DNA of 64,000 bases from Bacteroides fragilis (GCA_945889005.1 CAMDBI010000018.1:1-64000); one strand, 5' to 3'; shown: positions 27,520 to 37,745, numbered from the stretch's first letter. Made by a program: numbers and translations. The notes: a model not told the origin generated them from the letters alone.

Positions 27520-28889
27520 ATTAATCGGTATATTACAGACGGGAAAAGTCCTAAAACTATAGAAAGAGCAATACTTATAAATAGAAATATTTTGTATGAT
27601 GTTGTTATTTCTATAGTTTCGGCATTTTCATTGTCTAGAGTATATGCCTGACTAGCTATACGCAAGTAATAGTAAACTGCTACCACGGCTGCCAATATCG
27701 CGAATACCGACAAACCAAGCATTCCTTTGTTAATGGTGTTGAAAAAGAGATAGTATTTTCCAAAAAAGCCCATAAACGGAGGTATGCCCGAAAGCGACAA
27801 CAGCGAAACCGTTAATGCAATTGCCATTAGCGGTTTTTTTATAAATAAACCTTTAAAAATACTAAAATCCGCTTTGCCTGTTTTTTCTTTTAAAACTATA
27901 AATATCGAGAGCACTGTGATAGTTGCTAATGAATAGGCTGCAACATAATATAAAACTATTGCATTGGAAAGCGGCGAATAGGTAAGTATTGCCAATAACA
28001 GAAATCCACTATTCGAAACTCCAGAATAGGCTATCAATCTCTTAAAATCGGTTTGCCAAAGTGCTGTAATGTTCGATAACAAAAGCGTGGCTATAATTAG
28101 CCCTATTAAAACACCTGCCCATTGGTGCGAAACCTCGAAAGGAAATATTGAGGTAAACCTAAGTAAAGCTCCAAATCCGGCAATTTTCACAACGGTTGCC
28201 ATAAAAGCAGTTGCGAAAGCAGGGGCACCTTGGTACACGTCGGGAGCCCAGAAATGAAAAGGAACTGCTGCAATCTTAAATCCAAATGCTACCAAAATCA
28301 ACAAAACCCCAAGCTTAAACAACGACGAAACATCTGCATTACTTGAAAAAATAGATTTCATAACTCCAATATCGAAGGTATTTGTAGTGCCATATACAAA
28401 TGCAATACCCATAACCAGCACTGCCGACGAGAAAGCTCCTAAAATAAAGTATTTTAGCCCAGCTTCTGCCGAGCTTGCATCGTAACGTTTGCTGGCTACC
28501 AATATATAGAGTGGTATCGACAATATTTCTATGCCTAGAAACAGCATCACTAGATTGCTATACGAAACCATTAATATTCCTCCTACAAGTGAGAAAATAA
28601 GCAAGGTCTGAATATCGGCAAAATGCTCAAATTCGTGTTTATACAAAAACAACAAAAGCAGTACAGCTATTGCGACTAAAATTTGAAGCGAAGCAAATGC
28701 CAATGCCATATTGTCGAACAAAAGCATATTGTTAAAATAGCTAATATTAGTAGACCATTCAGATATGCCTAACCATAGAGCTATTACACTGCCTATTATT
28801 CCTAATGGCAACGACCATTTTCGAAGGTCAAACAAGCCACTGAACAATACAACAATTCCGGTAACCGATAATACAATAATTGAATTCAT
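27516..28889 (-). CDS. nuoN: NADH-quinone oxidoreductase subunit N
   Basis: This 457-residue antiporter-like membrane subunit of complex I has about 14 transmembrane helices. The proton_antipo_M core shows LGIEILSIPLYILVAS and the functional lysine region FGFKIAAVPFHFWAPDVYQGAP. It is the last gene of the nuoA-N operon, which runs on the minus strand from 40652 to this point. It overlaps the 3' end of the HMA gene on the opposite strand. Confidence 0.96.
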   Translation of the reverse strand: MNSIIVLSVTGIVVLFSGLFDLRKWSLPLGIIGSVIALWLGISEWSTNISYFNNMLLFDNMALAFASLQILVAIAVLLLLFLYKHEFEHFADIQTLLIFSLVGGILMVSYSNLVMLFLGIEILSIPLYILVASKRYDASSAEAGLKYFILGAFSSAVLVMGIAFVYGTTNTFDIGVMKSIFSSNADVSSLFKLGVLLILVAFGFKIAAVPFHFWAPDVYQGAPAFATAFMATVVKIAGFGALLRFTSIFPFEVSHQWAGVLIGLIIATLLLSNITALWQTDFKRLIAYSGVSNSGFLLLAILTYSPLSNAIVLYYVAAYSLATITVLSIFIVLKEKTGKADFSIFKGLFIKKPLMAIALTVSLLSLSGIPPFMGFFGKYYLFFNTINKGMLGLSVFAILAAVVAVYYYLRIASQAYTLDNENAETIEITTSYKIFLFISIALSIVLGLFPSVIYRLI

Positions 28890-28929
28890 TTTTTTTATCT
28901 ATATTACGCTATGCATTTGTTATCAATAC

Positions 28930-30375
28930 TTATAAAAATTTCAACACGCCGGCAATCGATGGGTCGGTGAGTTTAAGAAAAATACCCGGGAAAAGCCCTA
29001 CAATAAATACAATCAGTATCACTATGGCAAATATTATGAGCTCTCTCGTGGTCAAATCTTTAAACACAAATAAATATGACTTTTCTGGACCAAGCATTAC
29101 TGCTTTGTACGACAGGAGCATGTATACAGCCGATAGAATAATACTCAATCCTGCAAATGCAGCCATCCATGCATTGTGTCCAAAAATGCCTGTTATCATA
29201 AGGAATTCTCCAGCAAAACCTGCTGTAAGTGGCAAACCTACAGCCGATAGCAACACAACAAGATAAACTCCCGAAAATTTTGGTGCAATATTTTTAATAC
29301 CCCCCAAATTGGCTATCTCATTTGTGTCAGTTCGGGTTTGTATAATGTCTGCAATATAAAACAAGCCAAATATTGCAATACCATGCGCAAACATTTGAAT
29401 CAATCCTCCTTGAATAGCAATAGGGTTTAACGAAAAGAAAGCCGCTGCAATCAAGCCGGCATGAGCCATTGACGAATAAGCAAATAGAGTTTTTAGATTC
29501 TTTTGACTAATGGCTATTACTGAAGCATAAACAACCCCAATTAATGACAATACAATAACAAAATCTCCATAATGCTGCGATGCATAGGGTAAAATTGGAA
29601 TTACCCATCGTAAAATACTATATAGCCCCATTTTCAACATTAGAGCCGAAAGCAACATCGTTCCTGCTGTTGGTGCCATGGTATAGGTTTGTGGTTGCCA
29701 GGTATGTAAAGGAAAAACAGGGATCTTTATCATAAATGCAGCCATCATGAAAGCAAACAAAAAGCCTTGTTTACAGCCACATATAGGGTAATTGATTAGT
29801 AAATCGTAATCAAACGAATGTGCGCCATACAGATAGATAAATATGAATGCTATAAGCATGAGCACACTGCCGGTCAATGTATATATAAAAAACTTAAGGG
29901 TAATAAATTTACGACCTTCGCCTCCCCAGAGTATCAAAATAATATAAGCTGGAATAAGGGTCAACTCCCAAAAAATGTAATACATAAAGGCATTCATGCT
30001 CAAAAAAACGCCCATCAGTGCACCCTGCATAAGTAATATCATACCAAAAAACAATTTTGGCGAATCCATTTCTTTGCGCCAACTCGACAATATAATTAAT
30101 GGGACAATAATTCCGGTCAATAATACCATCAAAATACTAATACCATCGACCCCAACGAAATAGTTAATACCCAAATCGCTAAGCCATTCGTGCTTCACTA
30201 CAAATTGTAGTTGGTTCGATTGTTGAAACAAAAAGAATAATGCTATTGTAATGCACATTTCGATGAGAACAAACACAAATGCAACGGCTTTAGCCGCCTT
30301 CTTATTGAAGAAACTAAGTAAAATGCCGGCTACAAACGGCAAGAATATAAGTATTGTTAGTATCATTCTGTCCAT
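28930..30375 (-). CDS. nuoM: NADH-quinone oxidoreductase subunit M
   Basis: This 481-residue antiporter-like subunit of complex I has the conserved FWELTLIPAYIILILWGGEGR, the lysine/histidine proton path FMIKIPVFPLHTWQPQTYTMAPTAG (not all shown) and LFAYSSMAHAG. It lies between nuoL and nuoN, three bases after nuoL. Confidence 0.96.
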   Translation of the reverse strand: MDRMILTILIFLPFVAGILLSFFNKKAAKAVAFVFVLIEMCITIALFFLFQQSNQLQFVVKHEWLSDLGINYFVGVDGISILMVLLTGIIVPLIILSSWRKEMDSPKLFFGMILLMQGALMGVFLSMNAFMYYIFWELTLIPAYIILILWGGEGRKFITLKFFIYTLTGSVLMLIAFIFIYLYGAHSFDYDLLINYPICGCKQGFLFAFMMAAFMIKIPVFPLHTWQPQTYTMAPTAGTMLLSALMLKMGLYSILRWVIPILPYASQHYGDFVIVLSLIGVVYASVIAISQKNLKTLFAYSSMAHAGLIAAAFFSLNPIAIQGGLIQMFAHGIAIFGLFYIADIIQTRTDTNEIANLGGIKNIAPKFSGVYLVVLLSAVGLPLTAGFAGEFLMITGIFGHNAWMAAFAGLSIILSAVYMLLSYKAVMLGPEKSYLFVFKDLTTRELIIFAIVILIVFIVGLFPGIFLKLTDPSIAGVLKFL

Positions 30376-30378
30376 TTG

Positions 30379-32253
30379 TCAAAGAATATTTAATGAAAGA
30401 ATCAATATAAGACCGACCACCATCATCAACAAGTAAAACGAAATCTGTCCATTCTGAATAAACCTCAAATAGCCCGAAGCAGATTGCAACAATTTGCCTG
30501 TTCCATTTACCATGGCATCTATTATTTTGTTGTCGAAAACATTGGAAAACCAACTCGATAATTTTTTTATAGGTTTTACAATAATGACTTCATAACCTTC
30601 GTCTAAATAATATTTATTAGCCAAAACTTTAGCAAAACCGGTAGCTTCTGTAGCTTTGTATGTATTACGTACATATTTTTTATAGGCAAAAAATATGATA
30701 GCCACAATCATTAATGTAGTGAGCCCCATTAAAATGTATTCTAATTTGTGGTTTGCTTCAAACGAATACTCAGTTGCTATGCCCAAGAAGCTTTTCAGTG
30801 CATGATGCCCTCCTAAAGCACCTGGAACATTGAGCAATCCGCCAAAGACCGACAAAATTGACAAAACAATCAATGGAACATACATCGAAGCCGGAGACTC
30901 ATGCGCATGCTCGTATTTATGCGAATCGCCCCTGTATGCACCCATAAATGTAAGAAAAAACAGGCGAAACATGTAGAACGCTGTAAATGCCGATACTACT
31001 ATTCCTAACCCCCACAATAAAGGACTTTGATGAAAGGCTGCAGCCAATATTTCATCTTTCGAGAAAAAACCAGAGAAAGGCGGAATGCCAGCAATGGCAA
31101 TGGTTCCTATCAGGAAACACAGAAATGTAATAGGAATTTTCTTTTTCAACCCACCCATTTGGCGAATATCTTGCTCGCCATGCAATGCATGTATTACACT
31201 GCCTGCCGATAAGAACAACAGTGCTTTGAAAAAGGCATGGGTCGTAAGGTGGAACATAGATGCCGTAAATACTCCCAGACCAGCAGCAAAGAACATAAGT
31301 CCCAATTGGCTCACTGTCGAATAAGCGAGTATTTTCTTTATATCGTTTTGTTTAAGAGCAATGCTTGCAGCAAACAGAGAGGTTACAATACCTATGCTGG
31401 CAATAATGCTCATAGTTATTGGCGATAAACTAAACAATGCAGCATTTCTTACCACCAAATAAACACCTGCCGTAACCATAGTAGCAGCGTGAATAAGTGC
31501 CGATACCGGTGTTGGGCCAGCCATAGCGTCGGGCAGCCATGTATATAGAGGCAACTGTGCACTTTTTCCTATGGCGCCAACAAAAAGGAGTAAGCAAATA
31601 GTGGTAACCATTGCTTCAGATGGCTGATTAGTAGCAATGCTTCCAAAAACTACATCGTAATTGAAACTTCCAAACAAATAAAAAATAAAAAACAAACCCA
31701 ATAGAAAACCCAAATCGCCTATTCGGTTCATTATAAATGCTTTGTTGGCTGCATCGTTGTATTCGTTGTTTTTAAACCAAAATCCAATAAGTAAATATGA
31801 ACAAAGACCTACGCCTTCCCATCCGGCAAACATAACCAAATAGTTGTCGCCCATTACTAGCAGCAACATAAAGAATACAAAAAGGTTCATGTATGAGAAA
31901 AAGCGATTGTAGCCTTCATCGTCGTGCATATAACCAATGGAGTATACATGAATAAGGAAGCCTACACCGGTAATTACCAGTATCATAAGTATCGACAAGC
32001 TATCGACAACAAACGAAAAGTTAACCTGCATGTACGAGAACGATATCCACTCGAACATACTTGTCGAAAGCACCAAGCCTGGCTGATTCTGTATCTGGAA
32101 AAATAAAATAAGTCCCAGTACAAAAGACACCAAAACAAAAGCACTTGCCAAAATTCCACTTATGCTTTTGGGCAAAAGCTTTCCCGACAAAGCAAGCAAC
32201 AGAAAGCCTATCAGTGGCGCAATGGGTATTATTGGAATTAAACTATTCAACAT
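30379..32253 (-). CDS. nuoL: NADH-quinone oxidoreductase subunit L
   Basis: This 624-residue subunit is the largest antiporter-like protein of complex I. The core includes FAGWEGVGLCSYLLIGFW, IGKSAQLPLYTWLPDAMAGP and ILAYSTVSQLGLM, followed by the long lateral helix and terminal anchor. Full length. It starts four bases after nuoK. Confidence 0.96.
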   Translation of the reverse strand: MLNSLIPIIPIAPLIGFLLLALSGKLLPKSISGILASAFVLVSFVLGLILFFQIQNQPGLVLSTSMFEWISFSYMQVNFSFVVDSLSILMILVITGVGFLIHVYSIGYMHDDEGYNRFFSYMNLFVFFMLLLVMGDNYLVMFAGWEGVGLCSYLLIGFWFKNNEYNDAANKAFIMNRIGDLGFLLGLFFIFYLFGSFNYDVVFGSIATNQPSEAMVTTICLLLFVGAIGKSAQLPLYTWLPDAMAGPTPVSALIHAATMVTAGVYLVVRNAALFSLSPITMSIIASIGIVTSLFAASIALKQNDIKKILAYSTVSQLGLMFFAAGLGVFTASMFHLTTHAFFKALLFLSAGSVIHALHGEQDIRQMGGLKKKIPITFLCFLIGTIAIAGIPPFSGFFSKDEILAAAFHQSPLLWGLGIVVSAFTAFYMFRLFFLTFMGAYRGDSHKYEHAHESPASMYVPLIVLSILSVFGGLLNVPGALGGHHALKSFLGIATEYSFEANHKLEYILMGLTTLMIVAIIFFAYKKYVRNTYKATEATGFAKVLANKYYLDEGYEVIIVKPIKKLSSWFSNVFDNKIIDAMVNGTGKLLQSASGYLRFIQNGQISFYLLMMVVGLILILSLNIL

Positions 32254-32257
32254 TTTG

Positions 32258-32572
32258 TTACCATTTCAGCTTGTTAAACAAATCAATATCTATCGATTTT
32301 AAATTGCGCTGCATCAAAACAATCAACGCAAGACCTACAGTTACTTCGGCAGCCGCTACTACCATAATAAAAAAGACGAAAACCTGCCCATTGCCATTGC
32401 CATTGTATGCCGAAAATGCAGCAAACAAAAGATTGGCAGCATTGAGCATAATTTCTATGGACATTATAAGTGTTATAGCATTGCGACGGTATATAAGCCC
32501 AACAATACCGATACAAAACAAAACGCTACACAATATAATGTACCAATTAAGCGGAATTTGTGTTAATACCAT
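32258..32572 (-). CDS. nuoK: NADH-quinone oxidoreductase subunit K
   Basis: This 104-residue subunit has three transmembrane helices and the buried glutamates of the proton channel, in MSIEIMLNAANLLF and MVVAAAEVTVGLAL. The family normally has 100-110 residues. It lies 79 bases after nuoJ in an AT-rich spacer. Confidence 0.96.
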   Translation of the reverse strand: MVLTQIPLNWYIILCSVLFCIGIVGLIYRRNAITLIMSIEIMLNAANLLFAAFSAYNGNGNGQVFVFFIMVVAAAEVTVGLALIVLMQRNLKSIDIDLFNKLKW

Positions 32573-32651
32573 AATTTTTTAAATTACAAATGTGCAAATG
32601 CAGAAATAAAACAATTTTCATTTTCAAATCTCCACATTGGTCATTTCTACA

Positions 32652-33149
32652 TTATTTTTTTTCTTTTTTAACCAATATCATAGCCCCAATCATTGCAGAT
32701 AGGAACAACAAAGCTGTTAGTTCAAAAGGCAACACAAACTCGTTGAAAAGCAAGCTGCCTAAATATTTTACTGTGCCAAAATCGGCAGCTAATGCGCCCG
32801 ATGATACAATTGTTTTATACTTACCAATAGCTGTTAGCAATGTAAACAACAGCATGCCACCCGAGGTTGCCGCAGTAACCAATGCCAATAAATGAAACTT
32901 TGGCTTGTCCTGTTTATTGAGGTTCAACAACATTACTACAAACAGAAACAACACCATGATGGCTCCTGCATATACAATAATATTTACAATCGCTAAAAAT
33001 CCGGCGTGTAACATTACATAATGCCCTGCAACTGCAAAAAAACATAGTATCAAAAACAGAATGCTATGCATATAATTGCGCGAAATCACTGTCATTACAG
33101 CTGAAAACACAACCAAAAAGGACAATATCAGAAATATAATTTTTGCCAT
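32652..33149 (-). CDS. nuoJ: NADH-quinone oxidoreductase subunit J
   Basis: This membrane subunit of about 165 residues has five helices. The start is set at the ATG 33149 (MAKIIFLILSFLVVFSAV), which begins at the first helix as in relatives; an ATG 14 codons upstream (33191) is also possible. The TM3 region with the pi-bulge is present (IVNIIVYAGAIMVLFLFVVMLLN; one continuous helix). It sits between nuoI and nuoK. Confidence 0.94.
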   Translation of the reverse strand: MAKIIFLILSFLVVFSAVMTVISRNYMHSILFLILCFFAVAGHYVMLHAGFLAIVNIIVYAGAIMVLFLFVVMLLNLNKQDKPKFHLLALVTAATSGGMLLFTLLTAIGKYKTIVSSGALAADFGTVKYLGSLLFNEFVLPFELTALLFLSAMIGAMILVKKEKK

Positions 33150-33242
33150 AACAACTATTAATGTGTAAATTACGAATGAGCAAATATGCAAATGAAAAAA
33201 GAAGTATACATTTTCAAATTCTCACATTTCCACATTTTCATA

Positions 33243-33773
33243 TTAACTTTTTCTTTTATCTATATCTATTCGTTTGTCTTTATCTATGGGTTCTACCAAA
33301 ATATTTTTTCCATATATAAAGCTTTCGCGATCGTTAGCAGGCGGAGTAATGCGGTCGGTCAGGTAAATAGCTTGTTTTGGACAAGCCTCCTCGCACATTC
33401 CGCAAAAAATACAACGCAGCATATTTATCTCGTACACAGCGGCATATTTTTCTTCCCGATACAAATGATCTTCTTCTTTTTTGCGTTCAGCAGCAACCAT
33501 CGTAATGGCTTCGGCAGGGCACGAAAGAGCGCACAAGCCACATGCAGTACAACGCTCACGTCCTTCGTCGTCGCGTTTCAATACATGCATTCCTCTATAT
33601 ACTGGGCTAAAAGGACGTTTCTTCTCAGGGTAATTTACAGTCGCCTTTCGGAGTCTGAAAAAGTGCTTTATAGTTATCCACATGCCAGCCAATATAGCAG
33701 GCAAATAGAGGCTTTCTTTAAAGCTCATTTTTTTGTCCGATACAATTTTACTTCTATTTGTAAGCCTTTGCAT
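33243..33773 (-). CDS. nuoI: NADH-quinone oxidoreductase subunit I (2x[4Fe-4S])
   Basis: This 176-residue ferredoxin-like subunit has two complete cluster motifs, CTACGLCALSCPAEA and CIFCGMCEEACPKQA, the N6a and N6b sites of complex I. The ATG at 33773 lies six bases after the nuoH stop. A later ATG (MSFKESLYLP) would shorten the protein by 15 residues. Confidence 0.95.
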   Translation of the reverse strand: MQRLTNRSKIVSDKKMSFKESLYLPAILAGMWITIKHFFRLRKATVNYPEKKRPFSPVYRGMHVLKRDDEGRERCTACGLCALSCPAEAITMVAAERKKEEDHLYREEKYAAVYEINMLRCIFCGMCEEACPKQAIYLTDRITPPANDRESFIYGKNILVEPIDKDKRIDIDKRKS

Positions 33774-33779
33774 AGTCGT

Positions 33780-34814
33780 TTATTTGAAAAAAGTGATCCA
33801 TCCACCTGTCAATAATATATTAATAATGGCAAATGGAATAAGTATCTTCCATCCAAGTTTCATCAACTGGTCGAAACGGAAACGAGGCAATGTCCAACGT
33901 ATCCACATGAAAAGGAAAATAAAGAAAAATATCTTTGCAAACAGCACGGCTGTTCCTATAAGCGTAACTACATTGTGCGAAAATGGCAAACTATCCATAA
34001 ATGGGAAGTTGTATCCCCCAAAAAACAACGATGAAATCAATGCTGCCGATACAAACATATTGATATACTCTGCAAACAGAAAGAAACCAAGACCCATACT
34101 ACTGTATTCGGTATGGTATCCGCCAATTAGCTCTGTTTCACACTCGGGCAAATCGAATGGTGCACGGTTACATTCAGCCAACGTACTTATCAGAAAAACC
34201 AGAAAAACTAGTGGAGCTATCGGACTGCTAAAAATATACCAGTTCATGCCATGTTGACCGGCTACAATCTCGCTAATGCTCATAGTTCCTGTACTCATAA
34301 TAAGCGCCACCAACGAAAGGCCCATAGCCAATTCGTAGCTAATCATTTGCGACGATGCGCGTATTGCACCTAAAAGCGAATATTTGTTGTTAGATGCCCA
34401 TCCCCCTATGAGTATCCCGTACACACCCATCGAAACAACTCCAAAAATATAGAGAATCGCAATGTTGATATCAGCTACCGCAAGACTAAACTCGTGTCCG
34501 GCTATAGTCAATGTGCTGCCCCATGGTATAACAGCACTTGTAATACAGGCTGTAAACATCGATATGCCTGGAGCAATTACAAACAGGAATTTATCAGAAG
34601 GATTGGGAACAATTTCTTCTTTTGTAAAAAACTTGACACCATCGGCCAAAGGCTGAAAAATACCCATAGGACCTGCACGATTCGGACCAAATCGGTCTTG
34701 CATCCAACCGGCCACCTTGCGCTCGCCATAAGTGCTGTACAATGCTATAATCATAGTAATTGCAAATATTACTACTACCAACACTATTTTAAATATAATT
34801 AGGGCTATATCCAT
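33780..34814 (-). CDS. nuoH: NADH-quinone oxidoreductase subunit H
   Basis: This 344-residue subunit has eight helices and forms the quinone-chamber entrance with NuoB and NuoD. Conserved blocks include YGERKVAGWMQDRFGPNRAGP, LIGGWASNNKYSLLGA, AECNRAPFDLPE and MWIRWTLPRFRFDQ. It starts two bases after nuoG ends. Confidence 0.96.
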   Translation of the reverse strand: MDIALIIFKIVLVVVIFAITMIIALYSTYGERKVAGWMQDRFGPNRAGPMGIFQPLADGVKFFTKEEIVPNPSDKFLFVIAPGISMFTACITSAVIPWGSTLTIAGHEFSLAVADINIAILYIFGVVSMGVYGILIGGWASNNKYSLLGAIRASSQMISYELAMGLSLVALIMSTGTMSISEIVAGQHGMNWYIFSSPIAPLVFLVFLISTLAECNRAPFDLPECETELIGGYHTEYSSMGLGFFLFAEYINMFVSAALISSLFFGGYNFPFMDSLPFSHNVVTLIGTAVLFAKIFFFIFLFMWIRWTLPRFRFDQLMKLGWKILIPFAIINILLTGGWITFFK

Positions 34815-34816
34815 TT

Positions 34817-35857
34817 TTAAATTTTTTTCCTTTCATTGTCCCGGTTGCTGAGCGGCGGTTGCTGAGCGAAGTCGGAGCAAGGGCTTAATATATCAGTTAT
34901 CTTTTTGCCATCTTCACGTTTCAAGAAATCTGGAATCTCTGGAATCACAGCACTTACATAATGATTTTGAGAAATTACCGATTGCCTATGAACTTTCGAC
35001 GGTCCATCGATTTTCCAGTCCGATGTTTTCTTCTTTTCGAAACGACATTCGTTGCAAATAAAATCTGCCACCTCGCCCCATTCATCTTTGCGCCCTGTAA
35101 CTCTCAATACTTCATCGCCCTGATACCAAAGTGTTACCTTTCCTGAGCATTTGGGGCAATCGCGGTGTGCTTCAAATGGTTTGGTAAACCATACACGGCT
35201 TTTGAATCGAAATGTTTTGTCGGTCAAAGCCCCAACTGGACAAACATCGATTACATTTCCTGAAAACTCATTGTCTATTATCTTTGACACGTATGTACTT
35301 ATCTCTGCATGGTCGCCACGATACAACACCCCATGTACCCGTTCGGGAGTAAGTTGCTCGGCTACTTTTACACATCTATAACACAGAATACATCTGTTCA
35401 TGTGCAGCTGTATATATGGACCAAGGTCTTCTCTTTCAAAAGTGCGTCTTTCAAACTCGTAGCGAGTGTTCTCGGTACCATGCTCGAACGACAAATCTTG
35501 CAAATGACATTCGCCTGCCTGATCGCACACAGGGCAATCGAGAGGGTGATTGGTCAGAAGAAACTCTACAATGGCTTTGCGAGCTTCAAGCACCTCGGGC
35601 GAAGTGTTGTTGGCAACAACCATGCCGTCTTGCACGGGAGTGCTGCACGATGCTACAAGCTTTGGCATAGGGCGTGGGTCATTAGCCGAACCTTGTGTAA
35701 CTTTTACAAGACACACCCTGCATTTGCCTCCTGAGCCTGGCAACTTGCTATAATAGCACATAGCGGGCGGTACATTCTTGCCTATCTTACGAGCAGCATT
35801 CAGAATGGTTGTCCCGGGTTCTACATCTACCTCTATTCCGTCTATTGTTACTTTCAT
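34817..35857 (-). CDS. nuoG: NADH-quinone oxidoreductase subunit G, short form
   Basis: This 346-residue protein retains the N-terminal electron-transfer half of NuoG. The [2Fe-2S] ligands are in CYYSKLPGSGGKCRVC plus a later Cys (SCSTP). The N5-type motif is HPLDCPVCDQAGECHLQ, and the N4-type set begins CILCYRCVK. A remnant of the molybdopterin Fe-S domain follows (CPKCSGK ... ICNECRF). The large molybdopterin domain of proteobacterial NuoG is absent, as in other Bacteroidota. The last 20 or so residues (from about SPCSDFAQQPPLSNRD) are encoded by an intergenic-type repeat, so the true C-terminus has been extended or replaced. Confidence 0.92.
   Translation of the reverse strand: MKVTIDGIEVDVEPGTTILNAARKIGKNVPPAMCYYSKLPGSGGKCRVCLVKVTQGSANDPRPMPKLVASCSTPVQDGMVVANNTSPEVLEARKAIVEFLLTNHPLDCPVCDQAGECHLQDLSFEHGTENTRYEFERRTFEREDLGPYIQLHMNRCILCYRCVKVAEQLTPERVHGVLYRGDHAEISTYVSKIIDNEFSGNVIDVCPVGALTDKTFRFKSRVWFTKPFEAHRDCPKCSGKVTLWYQGDEVLRVTGRKDEWGEVADFICNECRFEKKKTSDWKIDGPSKVHRQSVISQNHYVSAVIPEIPDFLKREDGKKITDILSPCSDFAQQPPLSNRDNERKKI
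34843..34886. repeat. GGTTGCTGAGC repeat inside the 3' end of nuoG
   Basis: GGTTGCTGAGC occurs twice, at 34843-34853 and 34857-34867, and is followed by GAAGTCGG. Similar 'GCTGAGCGAAGTCG' words belong to dispersed intergenic repeats of this phylum (compare CCTTCGACTCCGCTCAGGG at about 50628-50646). Here the repeat is translated as the end of NuoG. Confidence 0.6.
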
Positions 35858-35920
35858 TTTATGTTGTTTTCCGTGAACCGTGTGCCGTTTTCAGTGCATT
35901 ACTTCGGTAACTCTTCACGA

Positions 35921-37258
35921 TTATATTGTTGTAAGTAAATGACAAACATGATTTTTATCCTTTACCTTTTCAGGATTCAAAATATGAAACTCAAATTCGT
36001 GCCTGAAATGTCTTATGGCGCTTGCCACAGGCCAAGCTGCTGCATCGCCCAGAGGACAAATGGTATTGCCTTCTATTCGTTTCGAAATATTTGTCAATAG
36101 GTCAATGTCGCTAAGTTTTCCTTCGCCATTTACGAGTCGGTGAAGCAATTTTTCCATCCAACTAGTTCCTTCGCGGCAAGGACTACATTGTCCGCACGAC
36201 TCATGTCTATAAAACCTAGTAAAATTAAGAGTATTACGAACTATACATTGATCTTCGTCAAATACTATAAACCCTCCAGAACCCAACATTGTTCCAGATT
36301 CTAATCCCCCTTCGGAAAGCGATTCGTACGACATAAGGCGAGGCTCGCCCTTTGCAGACTTTAGAAATAATTCTCCAGGTAAAATTGGAACCGAAGAGCC
36401 TCCGGGAATAACAGCCTTTAGTTTCTTGCCATTGGCTATTCCGCCACAATATTCTTCTGAAAACAAGAACTCTTCAACGGGCAATCCCAACTCTATTTCG
36501 TATACACCGGGCTTTTTAATATTTCCACATGCTGAAATAAGCTTAGTGCCGGTACTTTTGCCTACTCCAATTTTGGAGTATTCGCTTCCGCCATTATTGA
36601 TAATCCAACAAACAGTTGCTAATGTCTCAACGTTGTTTACAACTGTTGGCATATCGTACAAGCCTTTTACAGCTGGGAAAGGGGGTTTCATGCGTGGATT
36701 GCCACGTTTTCCTTCCAACGACTCGATAAGTGCAGTTTCTTCGCCACAAATATAAGCTCCACCGCCCGAATGTACATATATGTCTAATGAATATCCAGTG
36801 TTCAATATGTTTTCACCTAAAAAACCATTGGCTTTTGCTTCTGCAATGGCTTTTTCTAGAATACCTATAATCCATTTATATTCGCCCCTGATGTATATGT
36901 ACGATGTGCGGCAACCAAGAGCATAACTAGCCACTATCATGCCTTCGATAAGCAAATGGGGCAAGTATTCCATTAGGTATCGATCCTTAAACGTGCCCGG
37001 TTCGCTTTCGTCGGCATTACAAACAAGGTAATGAGGCCGACCTGGTGTTTTGTCGATAAAACTCCATTTCATACCTGCCGGAAAACCAGCACCTCCACGA
37101 CCTCTAAGTCCCGAGAGTTTTACTTCGTCGGTAACCTGATCGGGCGTGAGTGTTTTAAGGGCTTTTTCTACAGAGTTATAACCACTATGTTTGCGGTAGA
37201 CCTCAAATGTGTTGATGCCCGGCACGTTGATATGTTCTAAAAGTATTTTTCTTGCCAT
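35921..37258 (-). CDS. nuoF: NADH-quinone oxidoreductase subunit F
   Basis: This 445-residue NADH- and FMN-binding subunit has GLRGRGGAGFPAGMKW (FMN loop), YICGEETALIESLEG (NADH site) and the N3 cluster ligands ESCGQCSPCREG plus NTICPLGD. It is the electron entry point of complex I, working with NuoE and NuoG. The ATG starts two bases after nuoE. Confidence 0.96.
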   Translation of the reverse strand: MARKILLEHINVPGINTFEVYRKHSGYNSVEKALKTLTPDQVTDEVKLSGLRGRGGAGFPAGMKWSFIDKTPGRPHYLVCNADESEPGTFKDRYLMEYLPHLLIEGMIVASYALGCRTSYIYIRGEYKWIIGILEKAIAEAKANGFLGENILNTGYSLDIYVHSGGGAYICGEETALIESLEGKRGNPRMKPPFPAVKGLYDMPTVVNNVETLATVCWIINNGGSEYSKIGVGKSTGTKLISACGNIKKPGVYEIELGLPVEEFLFSEEYCGGIANGKKLKAVIPGGSSVPILPGELFLKSAKGEPRLMSYESLSEGGLESGTMLGSGGFIVFDEDQCIVRNTLNFTRFYRHESCGQCSPCREGTSWMEKLLHRLVNGEGKLSDIDLLTNISKRIEGNTICPLGDAAAWPVASAIRHFRHEFEFHILNPEKVKDKNHVCHLLTTI

Positions 37259-37259
37259 G

Positions 37260-37745
37260 TTATTTCTTTCTCAAATCTTCTAACAGTGCATCTATTTTTT
37301 CTTCGTTCAAAAATTCATGATAGTTATTGCCAATCTGAATAACGGGTCCATAGCCACATGCACCAAGGCATTCAACGGTTTTTATAGTAAAAAGCCCATC
37401 GGAAGTTGTTTCTCCTTCTTTAATGTTGAGCTTACGTTCCAAATGTTCAATAAGTCTTTCAGCTCCTACCAAGCAGCAAGGTCCTGTACGACAAACTTCC
37501 AATACATATTTGCCCACAGGTTTGAGATTGAACTGCGAGTAAAAAGAAGCTACTTCATAAACCTCAATAGGCGTGATTTTTAAAAGCTCAGCTACAAAAT
37601 CCATTACAGGTGTATCGAGCCATCCGTCGTTTTCTTCCTGCAAAACATGCAATACGGGGATCAATGCCGACTTCTGCTTCCCCTCGGGGTAGTGGCTAAT
37701 GAGTTCCTGTACTCGTGCTTTTGCTATATCGCTGTATTTTACCAT
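37260..37745 (-). CDS. nuoE: NADH-quinone oxidoreductase subunit E
   Basis: This 161-residue thioredoxin-fold [2Fe-2S] protein has the N1a ligands in VCRTGPCCLVG and VECLGACGYGP. It belongs to the NADH-input module with NuoF and NuoG. The 135-base gap before it (37746-37880) contains only short GGACTGTAGTCC-type repeats. Confidence 0.95.
   Translation of the reverse strand: MVKYSDIAKARVQELISHYPEGKQKSALIPVLHVLQEENDGWLDTPVMDFVAELLKITPIEVYEVASFYSQFNLKPVGKYVLEVCRTGPCCLVGAERLIEHLERKLNIKEGETTSDGLFTIKTVECLGACGYGPVIQIGNNYHEFLNEEKIDALLEDLRKK

Noticed and set aside
33186-33815. 209-codon frame opposite nuoI
   Set aside because: It covers the complement of a well-supported complex I gene and has a composition typical of an antisense shadow.
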